Below, one piece after another: positions 15,710 to 25,085 of a stretch of 51,757 bases of DNA. Under the pieces are notes generated by a model. That model did not search any database. It worked only from the letters and a program-made list of their open reading frames with translations, and had not been told where the DNA came from. How positions within the stretch are numbered: the stretch's first letter is position 1; each line of letters starts with the position of its first letter. This stretch comes from Magnetococcales bacterium DCbin4. Its GTDB lineage: Bacteria > Pseudomonadota > Magnetococcia > Magnetococcales > UBA8363. The position numbers and the translations under genes are program-made. The stretch covers positions 1 through 51,757 of the forward strand of contig PEAN01000027.1 in NCBI GenBank assembly GCA_002753735.1. The letters run 5' to 3'.

Positions 15710-16741
15710 TCAATCCGATTGTTCCACACGTTCGACAAAGAATCCGGCATCTTCGATCATGGATTTCGTTTTATCGATCCCATGGCCTCCGACATTGAGA
15801 TAACCTTCGCTGAACAAGGAGTTGGCCGGGAACAGCGCCAGGGATTCCATGGAGCGCAGATTGGCTTCGCGACCACCGGCGGCGCGAATTTCAGCATCGG
15901 GATTGATAAACCGGAACAGTGCCAAGGCACGCAGACACCGTTGCGGGGTCAAATCGTTGCGTGCCCCCAGCTTTGAACCGGGAACGTGGACATAGAAGTT
16001 GACCGGGATGGAACGGGCATTCAATTCCCTGAGCTTCAAGGCGACCGTGACGATTTCATCATCGCTTTCGCCCATGCCGATGATGATGCCGCTGCATATT
16101 TCCAACCCTTCTCCCCGGGCCGCCTCAAGGGTTTTGATCCGTTCGGCATAGGAATGGGTGGTACAGATGCTGCCGTAGTGGGATTCGGCGGTATTGAGGT
16201 TGTGGTTATAGCGATCCAGTCCCGCCTCCTTGAGGATGCGGGCGGTTCCCTGGTCGAGGAATCCCGCCGACAGGCAGACCTCCACCGGCCAGGATGACTT
16301 GATTTTACGCACCAGGCCCGCCATGTGTTCCACCCGTGCCGCCGCTGGTTGGCGGCCCGACAGGACAATGCAATAGCGCCAGGCCCCGCTTTTAAAGGAG
16401 GCTTCTGCGCCCTGAAGAATTTCTTCGTCTGACTTGAGGGAGTATTTTTCGATGGGGGCTTTGCTGCTGGCCGCCTGGGCGCAATAGTTACAGTCTTCGG
16501 GACAATAACCATTTTGCACATTGTTGAGGATGTGAATCCGGACCCCCAGGCCGAAATGATGATGGCGCACTTTGAAGGCCCCTTGAAGAATGGGCAGCAG
16601 TTCCAGGGAGGGATCGGTGAGGATGCGCAACGCCTGTTCGGGAGACGGGAGTTTTCCCTGCAAGGCATCACGGGCCAGGGTATCGATGAACGGATGGTCG
16701 GAGATGAATGGTTGATTCACGGCTTCAGGCTCTTTGGTCAA
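15710..16741 (-). CDS. bioB: Biotin synthase
   Basis: BioB is the radical SAM enzyme that inserts sulfur into dethiobiotin. The cysteine motif CPEDCNYC (C80, C84, C87) binds the 4Fe-4S cluster; the second-cluster ligands are expected in the later Cys residues (RYCIVLSGR, EVCLSAG, GLEICSG). The ending AGGREANLRSMESLALFPANSLFSEGYLNVGG is typical. It is 343 residues. The ATG overlaps the bioC stop as ATGA. After its stop there are 91 bases, with a candidate promoter, before the lipoprotein gene. Confidence 0.96.
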   Translation of the reverse strand: MTKEPEAVNQPFISDHPFIDTLARDALQGKLPSPEQALRILTDPSLELLPILQGAFKVRHHHFGLGVRIHILNNVQNGYCPEDCNYCAQAASSKAPIEKYSLKSDEEILQGAEASFKSGAWRYCIVLSGRQPAAARVEHMAGLVRKIKSSWPVEVCLSAGFLDQGTARILKEAGLDRYNHNLNTAESHYGSICTTHSYAERIKTLEAARGEGLEICSGIIIGMGESDDEIVTVALKLRELNARSIPVNFYVHVPGSKLGARNDLTPQRCLRALALFRFINPDAEIRAAGGREANLRSMESLALFPANSLFSEGYLNVGGHGIDKTKSMIEDAGFFVERVEQSD

Positions 16742-17556
16742 GTGTTGTGAATGGGTTGGGGTCGTTTGATGAACGTGCCGAAATAGAGATGATGGGTGAC
16801 TGGGAACAGGGATGGGGAACCCTTCGGGTTGGCCAGGATGCGGCGTAATTTTCCTGCCGGTGCCGGTGTATGGTTGGCAATCGGGGTGTCGGCCCCGATG
16901 GCTTTCAATCGTTGCAGGAATGCCATGGGTGAAGGGAAGGATTCCTCGATGTGTTCTTCGGTCAGTTCCAGTTCAATGTGATGCTGGGCCGCCAGGTCGA
17001 GCCAAAAGTTTTTTTCCGGATAGCGATGGAGACCGCAGGGTAGTTCCGTCGTGGCACACAGGGTGCGCCATTCCTTGAAGGTATCAGGCCCCAGTGTGGC
17101 AAACAGGAGTCGTCCTCCCGGGGCGAGCAGATCGAGGAGGTTCGTGATACTGGTGGCGGGATGACGGAACCATTGAAAAACCATGGAGGCGGCAATCAGG
17201 TCGAACGGGGTGCGGAAGGAGGGGGCTTCGGCATCCATGACGATGAAGGATTTTCTGGCTTCTGGAAATGCGCGCAGATTTTCCCGGGTACGGGTCACCA
17301 TGGCGGGGGCGATATCGGTGAGGAACAGATGGGTCTGCGGCAGTCGTTCGAGCCATAACCGGCTGAGAAAACCGGTGCCACAGCCCAGTTCAAGTCCGAA
17401 GAGGGGGAGGTGTGACGGGGGATTGACCGGAAGTGATTGCCGGTAGAGGTCAAAGCCGTGCGCCAATTGTTGGGCAATCCGTGCCTGGATCCGGGCTTGC
17501 TGGTCATAGTTGTGGGCGCGATTGAACGCGGTGCGGACGGGACTTGGGGTGTTCAT
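16738..17556 (-). CDS. bioC: Malonyl-ACP O-methyltransferase
   Basis: BioC methylates the free carboxyl of malonyl-ACP so that two rounds of fatty-acid elongation can build pimeloyl-ACP. The SAM site is LELGCGTGFLSR, followed by FLTDIAPAMV; the later WFRHPATSITNLLDLLAPGGRLLFATLGPDTFKEW is characteristic of BioC. It is 272 residues from the ATG at 17556, which overlaps the previous gene's end by four bases. A TTG two codons upstream is less likely. The ATGA overlaps on both sides show tight translational coupling with the bioH-like gene and bioB. Confidence 0.92.
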   Translation of the reverse strand: MNTPSPVRTAFNRAHNYDQQARIQARIAQQLAHGFDLYRQSLPVNPPSHLPLFGLELGCGTGFLSRLWLERLPQTHLFLTDIAPAMVTRTRENLRAFPEARKSFIVMDAEAPSFRTPFDLIAASMVFQWFRHPATSITNLLDLLAPGGRLLFATLGPDTFKEWRTLCATTELPCGLHRYPEKNFWLDLAAQHHIELELTEEHIEESFPSPMAFLQRLKAIGADTPIANHTPAPAGKLRRILANPKGSPSLFPVTHHLYFGTFIKRPQPIHNT

Positions 17557-18260
17557 GACCAATGGTGCCCAAGAAACGTGTTGATGAGGGTGGCGAAGGG
17601 ATCGGGATCGATGATGAGTGGCAGGAAATGTCCGCCCCGGGGAAACCAGTGCAATCCTCCGACCGCGCCCCGGGGTGCCAGATTGCCAAAACAGTCCCGT
17701 GTCATTTTTTCATTGACGATCCCGTCATCTTGCAGTGCCAGGGCCAGCCAGGGTCGATTCCATCCCTGCAACGCCGGGCGTTCATCCCAGGTGGCCAGCC
17801 AGTTCAATCCCTGGGCCAGGGCATATTCATCCCCTTGTGCCCGCAACCCTGACAAAGGACGGTCTACGCCACCCATGGCCATGAACCGGTCCAATACCTG
17901 GTTGGAATCATGGGTCAGCTCCGCGGTCATTTTGTTCAGGATGCGGCGATCCACCCCATGGGGGAAGTCGGGGCCCCGGACAAATCGGGAAAATCCCATG
18001 AGCGAGACGAGACCCACACAGTGTGATTTCATGGGTTCCTGATGTAACTGGTTGAGAATCCACATGAAGCCGGTGGAATGACCGATGGCGACCCATGGTC
18101 CCGATTGCGGAAGTTCCAGACGGGGGGGGCCGAAAAAGCCAAGGTCGAGTCGTTGTGTTTCCCAATCGCCCAGGGCGCGGATCAGCGGACGCCAGAAACC
18201 AGGACCAAAGCCCCATCCATGGACCAAAAGCAGTTTGGGACGGCGGTTCATGGTGATCAT
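17553..18260 (-). CDS. Alpha/beta hydrolase, probable pimeloyl-ACP methyl ester esterase (BioH-like)
   Basis: It likely removes the methyl group that BioC added, releasing pimeloyl-ACP for BioF. The alpha/beta hydrolase triad is visible: S62 in GHSTG, an Asp at 178/179 in LQDDG, and H211 in GGHFLPL, with the oxyanion motif LVHGWG near the start. It is 235 residues. Position between bioF and bioC is where organisms place their BioH/BioG/BioJ-type 'gatekeeper' esterase. It does not look like BioG. The ATG at 18260 overlaps the bioF stop as ATGA; an internal ATG at 18251 is the alternative. The function rests on context plus triad, not close similarity. Confidence 0.75.
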   Translation of the reverse strand: MITMNRRPKLLLVHGWGFGPGFWRPLIRALGDWETQRLDLGFFGPPRLELPQSGPWVAIGHSTGFMWILNQLHQEPMKSHCVGLVSLMGFSRFVRGPDFPHGVDRRILNKMTAELTHDSNQVLDRFMAMGGVDRPLSGLRAQGDEYALAQGLNWLATWDERPALQGWNRPWLALALQDDGIVNEKMTRDCFGNLAPRGAVGGLHWFPRGGHFLPLIIDPDPFATLINTFLGHHWS

Positions 18261-19429
18261 CCCGGCCAAAGTTGCACCGCTTCGAACAGTCGTTCGATGT
18301 CGGGGCCGTCATGCGCGGCGGTCAGGGAGAAACGGATGCGGCTTGAACCGGCGGGAACGGTCGGAGGGCGTACCGCAATGGCCATGATTGCCGCTTCGGT
18401 CTCCAGGTGGTTTGACGTTGACAGGGTTCGGTGTTCCGCTCCGAGGATGACCGGGATGATCTGGGTGGTCGAGGTGCCGGTGTCCAGGCCGATGGACTGG
18501 AGGCGTTGCCGCAGGTCGTGGCTGTGTTGCAAAAGCCGTTGGCGTTGGGGTTGAAGGGTGGGCAACAATTCCAGGGCGGCATCCATCGCCCCCAGGACGG
18601 CAGGGGGGAGCGCGGTGGCGTAGATGAAACCGGAACAATGGTTGATCAGGAAGTCGCGCAGTCGGCGGGTACAGACGGCATAGGCGCCAAAACCACCCAA
18701 AGCCTTGCTGAAGGTTCCCATGACCAGATCCGCGGCACCGGGAAAATCGGCAGCCAGGCCGAACCCATCCTTGCCCAGGATGCCGACGGCGTGGGCTTCA
18801 TCAAGATAGAGGAAGGCATGGTGGCGTTGTTTGAGTTCGATCAGTCCCGCCACATCGGCGCGATCACCGTCCATGCTGAACACGGTTTCGGAAAGGATGA
18901 ATTTTGGATTCGGGGCGGACCGGTGTTGCTCCAGCAGGTGTTCGAGATGATTGAGGTCATTGTGGCGGTACCGGATCTGCCTGACCCCGGCGGCCCGGAT
19001 GCCATGATGCATGGAAGCATGATTGAGGCGGTCGGAAAATACCAGGGGGGGGTGTTTGAGGATCGAAGGATCCAGCAAAGCGGCCAGCAGGGAGCTGTTG
19101 GCCTGGAAGCCGGAATTGAACACCAGGGCCGATTCATACCCTTTGCCTTGAGCCAGCTTATGTTCGACCTGGTCGAACAGTTCCATGTTGCCGCAGACCA
19201 GGCGCGAGGCGGTGGCGCCGGTTCCCCAGAGGGCGCTCCACGCCCGGGCGCGGGCGATGAGGGTGGGATGATCCGCCAGTCCCATATAATTGTTGGAGGA
19301 AAAATTGAGCAGTTGGCGCGCACCCATCCGGGTGCGGCCCGAACTGCTGGGACCCATGGCGCGCAGTTGGCGCAAACAGTGGGTATCGCGGCGGGTGGCG
19401 AGAAAGCGGTCGTAGGCGGAATGGGGCAT
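18257..19429 (-). CDS. bioF: 8-amino-7-oxononanoate synthase
   Basis: BioF condenses pimeloyl-ACP with L-alanine, decarboxylating it, to give 7-keto-8-aminopelargonate. It is an alpha-oxoamine synthase family PLP enzyme of 390 residues. Marks include NFSSNNYMGLADHP, GTGATASRLVCGN, the PLP-binding LDEAHAVG, and the Schiff-base Lys K242 in GTFSKALGG. It is the first gene of the minus-strand bio operon, and its start lies 21 bases from a BirA-type operator, so repression by biotinyl-AMP-loaded BirA is likely. Confidence 0.95.
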   Translation of the reverse strand: MPHSAYDRFLATRRDTHCLRQLRAMGPSSSGRTRMGARQLLNFSSNNYMGLADHPTLIARARAWSALWGTGATASRLVCGNMELFDQVEHKLAQGKGYESALVFNSGFQANSSLLAALLDPSILKHPPLVFSDRLNHASMHHGIRAAGVRQIRYRHNDLNHLEHLLEQHRSAPNPKFILSETVFSMDGDRADVAGLIELKQRHHAFLYLDEAHAVGILGKDGFGLAADFPGAADLVMGTFSKALGGFGAYAVCTRRLRDFLINHCSGFIYATALPPAVLGAMDAALELLPTLQPQRQRLLQHSHDLRQRLQSIGLDTGTSTTQIIPVILGAEHRTLSTSNHLETEAAIMAIAVRPPTVPAGSSRIRFSLTAAHDGPDIERLFEAVQLWPG

Positions 19430-19450
19430 GATGCGGACAGAATGAAGTTA

Positions 19451-19484
19451 TGGTAAACCAGAATGACGGTGCCGTGGTTGACAA
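19451..19484 (-). promoter_or_regulatory. BirA (BioR-unrelated) operator over bioF promoter
   Basis: On the minus strand TTGTCAACC, 16 bases, GGTTTACCA. This is one mismatch per half from the widely conserved BirA palindrome TTGTAAACC-N14-16-GGTTTACAA. It lies just upstream of bioF, where bound BirA would block transcription. It implies that the genome's BirA keeps its helix-turn-helix domain; birA itself is not in the window. Confidence 0.8.
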
Positions 19485-19583
19485 TACTATCAGGATCCTT
19501 TTGCACCTCGTCAATGAAAAATGTGCCTGTCAGGGTGTGTTGACGGGATCCATGAAAAATGGGGTCTCAAGGATCATCCACCA

Positions 19584-20354
19584 TCATGACGGCGAAGATG
19601 GGAACCCCATTGTCATGGGATCATTTTTTTCAATTAAGGAAAAGGGTTGCCACCGTTGCATCTTGTGGACCTCCAAGGGTTGGAAACGGGATTTATAGGA
19701 CATTTTGCGACAATTTCTGATCCAATAACCCAGATAGAGCCATTCAAGTTGTTGTTCGATGGCATATTGCACTTGCCAAAGGATGGCGAGGGTGCCCGGG
19801 CTGCGTGCATGTTCATCGGGATCGAAGAAGGTGTACACCGCCGAAAGGGAATGGGGGAGGAGATCGACGACCGCCACCGCCAACAGTCGATGGTCACGGC
19901 GGAATTCGACAAACAGGGTCATCCCCCAGTGTGAAAGGAGAAAGTCGGAAAAATCTTCGGGTTTTGGGTTGGCCATGGTGCCATCAGCGTGCCGGTTTTG
20001 GAGATAACGCTGATACAGTTTGAATCGCTCATCGGTATAGCCGGCGGGATGCAGCGATACCGAAAGATCTTTGTTTTTCTCAATGACCCGTTTCAAACTG
20101 CGTTGCGGATGAAACTGTCGGACCGACAGGCGGATCGGCAGGCATTCGTTGCACGCCGAACAGTAGGGACGATAGACGTGGGAACCGCTGCGGCGGAATC
20201 CACGTTGGAGGAGCCATTCGTACAGGAGGGGATTCATGGGCCAGGTGGTTTCCACAAACAAGGTGGCGGCATCGGAGACGGGCAGGTAGCCGCAGGAATG
20301 GGGTGGACTGAGGTGGAGGAGGGGGGGGGTCAATGGATGGACGGTCTGATTCAT
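19584..20354 (-). CDS. bpt: Aspartate/glutamate leucyl- or arginyl-tRNA-protein transferase
   Basis: Transfers an amino acid (leucine in characterised bacterial Bpt) from tRNA to N-terminal Asp or Glu of proteins, marking them for ClpAP through ClpS. Marks in order: HSCGYLP, the cysteine-rich [36 protein letters not shown] and [16 protein letters not shown]. At 256 residues it is normal for the bacterial ATE family. Start choice is uncertain: the ATG at 20354 gives a family-like MNQT start, and an in-frame ATG at 20366 is also possible. It diverges from hslV, with which it shares about 95 bases of upstream DNA. Confidence 0.88.
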   Translation of the reverse strand: MNQTVHPLTPPLLHLSPPHSCGYLPVSDAATLFVETTWPMNPLLYEWLLQRGFRRSGSHVYRPYCSACNECLPIRLSVRQFHPQRSLKRVIEKNKDLSVSLHPAGYTDERFKLYQRYLQNRHADGTMANPKPEDFSDFLLSHWGMTLFVEFRRDHRLLAVAVVDLLPHSLSAVYTFFDPDEHARSPGTLAILWQVQYAIEQQLEWLYLGYWIRNCRKMSYKSRFQPLEVHKMQRWQPFSLIEKNDPMTMGFPSSPS

Positions 20355-20450
20355 AAAGCATTCCATGTGTGTTTCCCGCCTTGCATTTTGTTGGCAAAGC
20401 ACGCACCATCGAAGCGGGTTGGCGGGGGTGTGAAGGTAAAGGAAAAATTC

Positions 20451-20978
20451 ATGTTTGAAGGAACCACTATTTTATCGGTACGGCGTGGCCGGTCGGTCGT
20501 CATGGGTGGCGATGGACAGGTGACGCTGGGTAATCTGGTCGTCAAGGCCAATGCGCGCAAGGTTCGGACCATGGCGGATGGCTCGGTATTGGCCGGGTTT
20601 GCGGGTGCAACGGCGGATGCCTTTACCTTGTTTGAACGGTTCGAGGGTAAATTGAGCAAACATGGCGGCAATCTTACCCGGTCAGCGGTGGAGTTGGCCA
20701 AGGATTGGCGCACGGATCGTATTCTGCGACGCCTGGAGGCGATGCTGGTGGTGGTGGACCGTAATACCAGCCTGCTGATCTCGGGAACTGGCGATGTCCT
20801 GGAGCCGGAAGATGGACTCATCGCCATCGGTTCCGGAGGCCCCTATGCCCAGTCGGCGGCCCGTGCGTTGCTCGACCATACCGACCTGACGGCACGACAA
20901 ATCACCGAGGCATCCCTCAATATTGCTGCCAATCTGTGTGTTTATACCAACAACCATCTGATCATTGAAGAGCTGTAA
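20451..20978 (+). CDS. hslV: ATP-dependent protease subunit HslV
   Basis: HslV (ClpQ) forms the two-ring proteolytic core that degrades proteins unfolded by HslU. The catalytic N-terminal threonine is T5, in [10 protein letters not shown], so a four-residue propeptide MFEG must be removed; enteric HslV has only Met. Other marks are [34 protein letters not shown] and [15 protein letters not shown]. It is 175 residues. AAAGGA lies eight bases before the ATG. The stop is directly followed by the hslU ATG with no gap. Confidence 0.96.
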   Translation: MFEGTTILSVRRGRSVVMGGDGQVTLGNLVVKANARKVRTMADGSVLAGFAGATADAFTLFERFEGKLSKHGGNLTRSAVELAKDWRTDRILRRLEAMLVVVDRNTSLLISGTGDVLEPEDGLIAIGSGGPYAQSAARALLDHTDLTARQITEASLNIAANLCVYTNNHLIIEEL

Positions 20979-22376
20979 ATGCCCGAATTCACCCCTCGTG
21001 AAATCGTTTCCGAACTCGACCGCTACATCATCGGTCAGAACGACGCCAAAAGGGCGGTCGCCATTGCGTTGCGCAACCGTTGGCGGCGGCAACAACTGGA
21101 GCCGGTCATGCGGGAGGAGGTTTATCCCAAAAACATCCTCATGATCGGCCCCACCGGGGTCGGGAAAACCGAAATCGCCCGGCGCCTGGCCAAATTGTCC
21201 GATGCCCCGTTCATCAAGGTGGAAGCCACCAAATTCACCGAGGTCGGCTATGTGGGGCGTGATGTGGAATCGATCATTCGTGACCTGATGGACATGGCGG
21301 TCAAGATGATCACCGAACGCTCCAAGTCCCAGATGCGCAGGCAGGCGGAAGACATGGCCGAAGAACGGATTCTTAATATTTTGTTGCCGCCGCCCCAATC
21401 CCAGAATGGACCGGTCAATCCTCTGGGGGTGTTGCTCGGGGGGGGGGGCGATACCGACGATCCCTCCCACAAGCGTACCAGTGCTGAAGATTCCCTTACC
21501 CGGCAGAAATTCAGGAAAATGCTGCGGGAAGGGCGGTTGGATGATCGTGAAATCGATGTGGAACTCAAGGAGCTTCGGAATCCCGGTCCCACACTGGAGG
21601 TTTTTACACCCCAAGGGATGGAGGGGATCAATCTTCAGGAAATGTTGGGCGGATTGTTGGGCGGTGGTCGGGCGCGTAGTCGCAAGGTCACCGTCAAGGA
21701 AGCCTTGGCATTGTTGACCGATGAGGAGGCTTCCAAGCTGGTGGATCGGGATCGCTGTCGCCGTGAAGCACTGGAGCGGGTTGAGCAGTCGGGGATCGTG
21801 TTTCTGGACGAATTGGACAAGGTGTGCAGCCGGGGCTCCGAAATGCGTGGAGGTGATGTCTCCCGTGAGGGGGTTCAGCGCGACCTGTTGCCGCTGGTCG
21901 AAGGGACCACGGTATCGACCAAACATGGCATGGTGAAAACCGATCATATTCTGTTCATCGCTTCGGGGGCGTTCCAACTGGCGAAACCTTCCGACCTGCT
22001 GCCGGAACTGCAAGGTCGTCTTCCCATCCGGGTGGAACTCGACAGCCTGGGGGTGGAAGAGTTCATCCGCATCCTGACCGAGCCGGAAAACGCCTTGACC
22101 CGGCAATATACCGCCCTGCTCGCCACCGAAGGGGTGACGCTCGATTTTTCGACCGAATCGATCCGTGCCATTGCCGAAATCGCAGCTCATGTCAATGTCA
22201 CCACCGAAAACATCGGTGCCCGCCGTCTGCACACCGTTTTGGAAAAGCTTCTCGATGACTTATCGTTCACCTCCCCGGACCGCCGTGGTGAGCAGGTCGA
22301 AATCACTGCGGATTATGTCAGGCAGCAATTGAAAGACTTATCGGAAAATGAAGATTTGAGCCGGTTTATTTTATAG
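20979..22376 (+). CDS. hslU: ATP-dependent unfoldase HslU
   Basis: HslU (ClpY) is the AAA+ ring that unfolds substrates and feeds them to HslV. Walker A is GPTGVGKT (residues 57-64), followed by [20 protein letters not shown], which contains the pore loop GYVG; Walker B is [10 protein letters not shown], and the C-terminal part has sensor-2 in IGARRLHTV. The I domain between about 110 and 240 is full, with a glycine-rich stretch at about residues 148-157. It is 465 residues. The C-terminal LSRFIL is the tail that inserts into HslV. The gene starts immediately after hslV. Confidence 0.97.
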   Translation: MPEFTPREIVSELDRYIIGQNDAKRAVAIALRNRWRRQQLEPVMREEVYPKNILMIGPTGVGKTEIARRLAKLSDAPFIKVEATKFTEVGYVGRDVESIIRDLMDMAVKMITERSKSQMRRQAEDMAEERILNILLPPPQSQNGPVNPLGVLLGGGGDTDDPSHKRTSAEDSLTRQKFRKMLREGRLDDREIDVELKELRNPGPTLEVFTPQGMEGINLQEMLGGLLGGGRARSRKVTVKEALALLTDEEASKLVDRDRCRREALERVEQSGIVFLDELDKVCSRGSEMRGGDVSREGVQRDLLPLVEGTTVSTKHGMVKTDHILFIASGAFQLAKPSDLLPELQGRLPIRVELDSLGVEEFIRILTEPENALTRQYTALLATEGVTLDFSTESIRAIAEIAAHVNVTTENIGARRLHTVLEKLLDDLSFTSPDRRGEQVEITADYVRQQLKDLSENEDLSRFIL

Positions 22377-22832
22377 AATTTCATGGACGTTTCTTGTAAT
22401 GTGTAATTCCCTTTGCCTCAGATTGCTGACAAAGACCGGACTGCGCTTGAGAAATCCACCATGTAAATGGTGAACAGATGGTATTTTTCGGGATTGTTGG
22501 CAGGGCTTTGTTCTTTCAGAACACAGCCCTCATTGCCCTGAAGGGGGGAGGTTCCGGTCCATGGGGCTTGTCCGTGGATTGAAGCCCTCTGACTGGTTGA
22601 TCTTCACATGGTGATCGACTGGAAAGAACGTTTCGATACCGTGGCAAGCGTCGAAAGTCATAAGCGGTCTGGCAGCCCAACATGTCAGTTAAGAAGGAGG
22701 TCTCTGGCGCGTGTTTGAATATGGGTTGTTCGATATCGTTGTTTTCTGGAGTGGCGATGTGTTTTACCAACGACTGAGCGTTTGTTCCCATAATTTGGTA
22801 ATTTTTTGATGATCGCTATTGGAGGGGAGTTT
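22377..22832. other. Intergenic region before chemoreceptor gene
   Basis: About 450 bases without a convincing gene. A good hairpin lies at 22502-22530 (AGGGCTTTGTTCT, TTC, AGAACACAGCCCT, with one internal mismatch). It has no T-run, so it is not an obvious terminator. I could not assign a promoter; no sigma-28 or sigma-54 consensus stands out. Confidence 0.45.
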
Positions 22833-24896
22833 ATGAAAGATTTAAAGTTAGGTTATAAGTTAGGATTAGGGTTTGGATTGGTTTTGTTTCTGACGGTTGT
22901 GGTGGCCATCATCGGCTGGAACAGCATGTCGGGTGTCGAAAAAAGGGTGACCAACGTCGGGGACATGCACTTTTTGATCGAACAGATCGGTGAAGGATTG
23001 CGTGCCGAACGAAATTTCCTGGCCGACAAGAATCCAGCGCTGAAGGATGAAGGGTTGAAGGCGATGGATGAGATTCGTCGTCAGGCAGCCGATTCCCGGG
23101 ACAATAAATTTCACGATTCCCTCAATAAAAAGCAGATGGATGATGTAATCGCTGCCGCCGATCTTTATGGCAAGGAATTTAGCGATTTCATCGATCTTGA
23201 CAAGGGGGTGATCGAAGCGGTTAAGCGGATTCGCGCGGCGGCGGAGACCTTGAGGGAACAGGCCGCAGCATTGGAAGAAAATCAGATTTCCAAGTTGGAT
23301 GAGGAACTGGCCCGTGTCAAGGAGGGGATGGCGGCGGCGGATGCTGAGCAGGCTCGTGCCAAGATCAAGGATCGGGTGAACAAATACCAGGGTGCGGTCG
23401 GGATTCAGCGTGCGTTTCGTGACGCCCGTATCGGTGAAAAGGAAATCCTGATCACCCGGGGTTCGGATGAAACGCAGATCAAACGTGTTCATGATGGCAT
23501 TGCGGCTGCCCGCAAGATTGCGGATGAATTGTTGCCGCAGTTCAAGGCCCAGGCCAACATCGACCAGGTCAAGAAGGTGATTTCGGCCCTGGATGAGTAC
23601 AAGAAAGAGATTGATGGTGTGATCAAGGCGCTCGGTGCCCAGGAGGCAGCGGAAGCCCAGATGATCGAGGCGCGCAAAAAGGCGGACGGGGTGATCGACG
23701 CTGCTGTTTCGGATCAGAAAACGAAGATGCAAAATGAAATGACTTCTGCCACGACTTTCATTGCTTCGGGCAGTGTGGCGGCGGTGGTGCTGGGCATTTT
23801 GATTGCGTTTTTCCTGACGCAGGCGATTGTCAGTGCTTTGACTCAGGGGATTACCTTTGCCAAAACCCTGGCCAATGGTGATTTGACGGCGAGTGTCGCC
23901 ATCAATCAGAAGGATGAGGTGGGACAGTTGGCGGAAGCTTTGCGTGGCATGGTGGTCAAGTTGCGTGAGGTGGTGGAAAATGTACGCAACTCCGCCGACA
24001 GTGTGACGGCGGGCAGTCAGGAATTGAGCGATTCCGCTTCCAAGATGTCCCAGGGGGCGACGGAGCAGGCGGCCTCGGTGGAGGAGACCTCTTCGGCCAT
24101 GGAAGAGATGGCTTCCAACATTGCCCAGAACAACGACAATGCCACGACCACCAAGACCATTGCTTCGAAGGCGGCCAAGGATGCCGAGGAGGGGGGCAAG
24201 GCGGTGCAGGAGGCGGTGACGGCGATGAAGCAGATTGCCGAAAAGATCGGGGTGATCGAAGAGATCGCCCGTCAGACCAATTTGCTGGCCCTCAATGCCG
24301 CCATCGAAGCGGCGCGTGCCGGGGAACACGGCAAGGGGTTTGCGGTCGTGGCGGCCGAGGTGCGCAAGTTGGCGGAGCGCAGTCAATCTTCCGCTGGCGA
24401 GATTACCCAATTGTCCGCTTCCAGTGTGTCGGTGGCGGAAAAGGCGGGGTCCATCATCAATCAACTGGTTCCCGACATTCAGAAGACCGATGAACTGATT
24501 GCCGAGATCGCCGCCAGTGGTCAGGAGATGAATTCGGGGGCCAACCAGATCAATCTGGCCATTCAACAGCTCGATCAGGTGATTCAACAGAATGCCGGGG
24601 CCTCGGAAGAGATGGCGGCGACGGCGGAAGAGTTGTCGGCGCAAGCGGAAATCATGCAGCAGACCATCAGCTTTTTCCATACTGGCAGCAGTTCGTCGGC
24701 GGTACGTGCCAAACCGACCGTCAAGAAACCATCCGCTCCCGTTGGGGCCAAACCGGTTGCCAAGAGTCGGCCGGTTGCACCTGCCCCCAAACGCTCGTTG
24801 CCGCCGCCGGTCAAGAGCAAGGCTTCGGGGCAGGGGGGGGCCTTGCTGGATATGGGTGAGGGTGGGGCTTCGGATGATGAGTTTGAAAAGTTTTGA
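22833..24896 (+). CDS. Methyl-accepting chemotaxis protein with C-terminal pentapeptide
   Basis: This is a transmembrane chemoreceptor. From the ATG at 22833 (GGAGGGGAG four bases upstream) it is 687 residues. TM1 is about residues 10-28, then a helical, charged periplasmic sensor of about 280 residues resembling the helical bimodular (HBM) type, TM2 about 308-333, a HAMP domain about 334-390, and the methyl-accepting domain with the tip [27 protein letters not shown] about 476-502. A Pro/Lys/Ala linker (about 620-670) leads to the last five residues EFEKF, which fit the x-aromatic-x-x-aromatic tether consensus for CheR/CheB. The ligand is unknown. cheV at 13.3 kb may be a partner. Confidence 0.93.
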   Translation: MKDLKLGYKLGLGFGLVLFLTVVVAIIGWNSMSGVEKRVTNVGDMHFLIEQIGEGLRAERNFLADKNPALKDEGLKAMDEIRRQAADSRDNKFHDSLNKKQMDDVIAAADLYGKEFSDFIDLDKGVIEAVKRIRAAAETLREQAAALEENQISKLDEELARVKEGMAAADAEQARAKIKDRVNKYQGAVGIQRAFRDARIGEKEILITRGSDETQIKRVHDGIAAARKIADELLPQFKAQANIDQVKKVISALDEYKKEIDGVIKALGAQEAAEAQMIEARKKADGVIDAAVSDQKTKMQNEMTSATTFIASGSVAAVVLGILIAFFLTQAIVSALTQGITFAKTLANGDLTASVAINQKDEVGQLAEALRGMVVKLREVVENVRNSADSVTAGSQELSDSASKMSQGATEQAASVEETSSAMEEMASNIAQNNDNATTTKTIASKAAKDAEEGGKAVQEAVTAMKQIAEKIGVIEEIARQTNLLALNAAIEAARAGEHGKGFAVVAAEVRKLAERSQSSAGEITQLSASSVSVAEKAGSIINQLVPDIQKTDELIAEIAASGQEMNSGANQINLAIQQLDQVIQQNAGASEEMAATAEELSAQAEIMQQTISFFHTGSSSSAVRAKPTVKKPSAPVGAKPVAKSRPVAPAPKRSLPPPVKSKASGQGGALLDMGEGGASDDEFEKF

Positions 24897-24907
24897 TCCA
24901 GACTGGA

Positions 24908-24930
24908 GGGGGGCGTTCGCCCCCCCTTGA
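24908..24930 (+). terminator. Hairpin after chemoreceptor gene
   Basis: GGGGGGCG, TT, CGCCCCCC begins 11 bases after the stop. The following bases are TTGATATTATT, only a weak T-tract, so termination may rely also on element copy B just downstream. Confidence 0.55.
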
Positions 24931-24934
24931 TATT

Positions 24935-25085
24935 ATTAAGAAAAAAAAGGGGTCTGGGGGATTGCCCCCAGGGTTTTGACTTTAGAAACAAAGTCAAAAG
25001 CTAAAGCATGGAAACCTTTTATTTTTAATTCAAAAACAAGATCAACACCCTGGGGGCAATCCCCCAGACCCCTTTTTTCTTTTAA
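24935..25085. repeat. Dispersed inverted-repeat element, full copy B
   Basis: Best preserved copy. The left arm (A-run, GGGGTCTGGGGGATTGCCC, CCAGGG, TTTTGACTTT) and right arm (CACCCTGGGGGCAATCCCCC, AGACCCC, T-run) pair over about 35 bases with very few mismatches. The core between them has the conserved words AAAGTCAAAAGCTAAAGC and CATGGAAACC. It lies between the convergent chemoreceptor and DnaJ-related genes and reaches the stop codon of the latter. Confidence 0.9.

Noticed and set aside
20682-22232. A 516-codon open frame antisense to hslU, and similar long antisense frames opposite the chemoreceptor (22866-24680) and the giant lipoprotein (40713-42935)
   Set aside because: The real genes on the other strand have clear domains; in GC-rich DNA antisense frames stay open by codon bias. 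They show no domain and no ribosome site.
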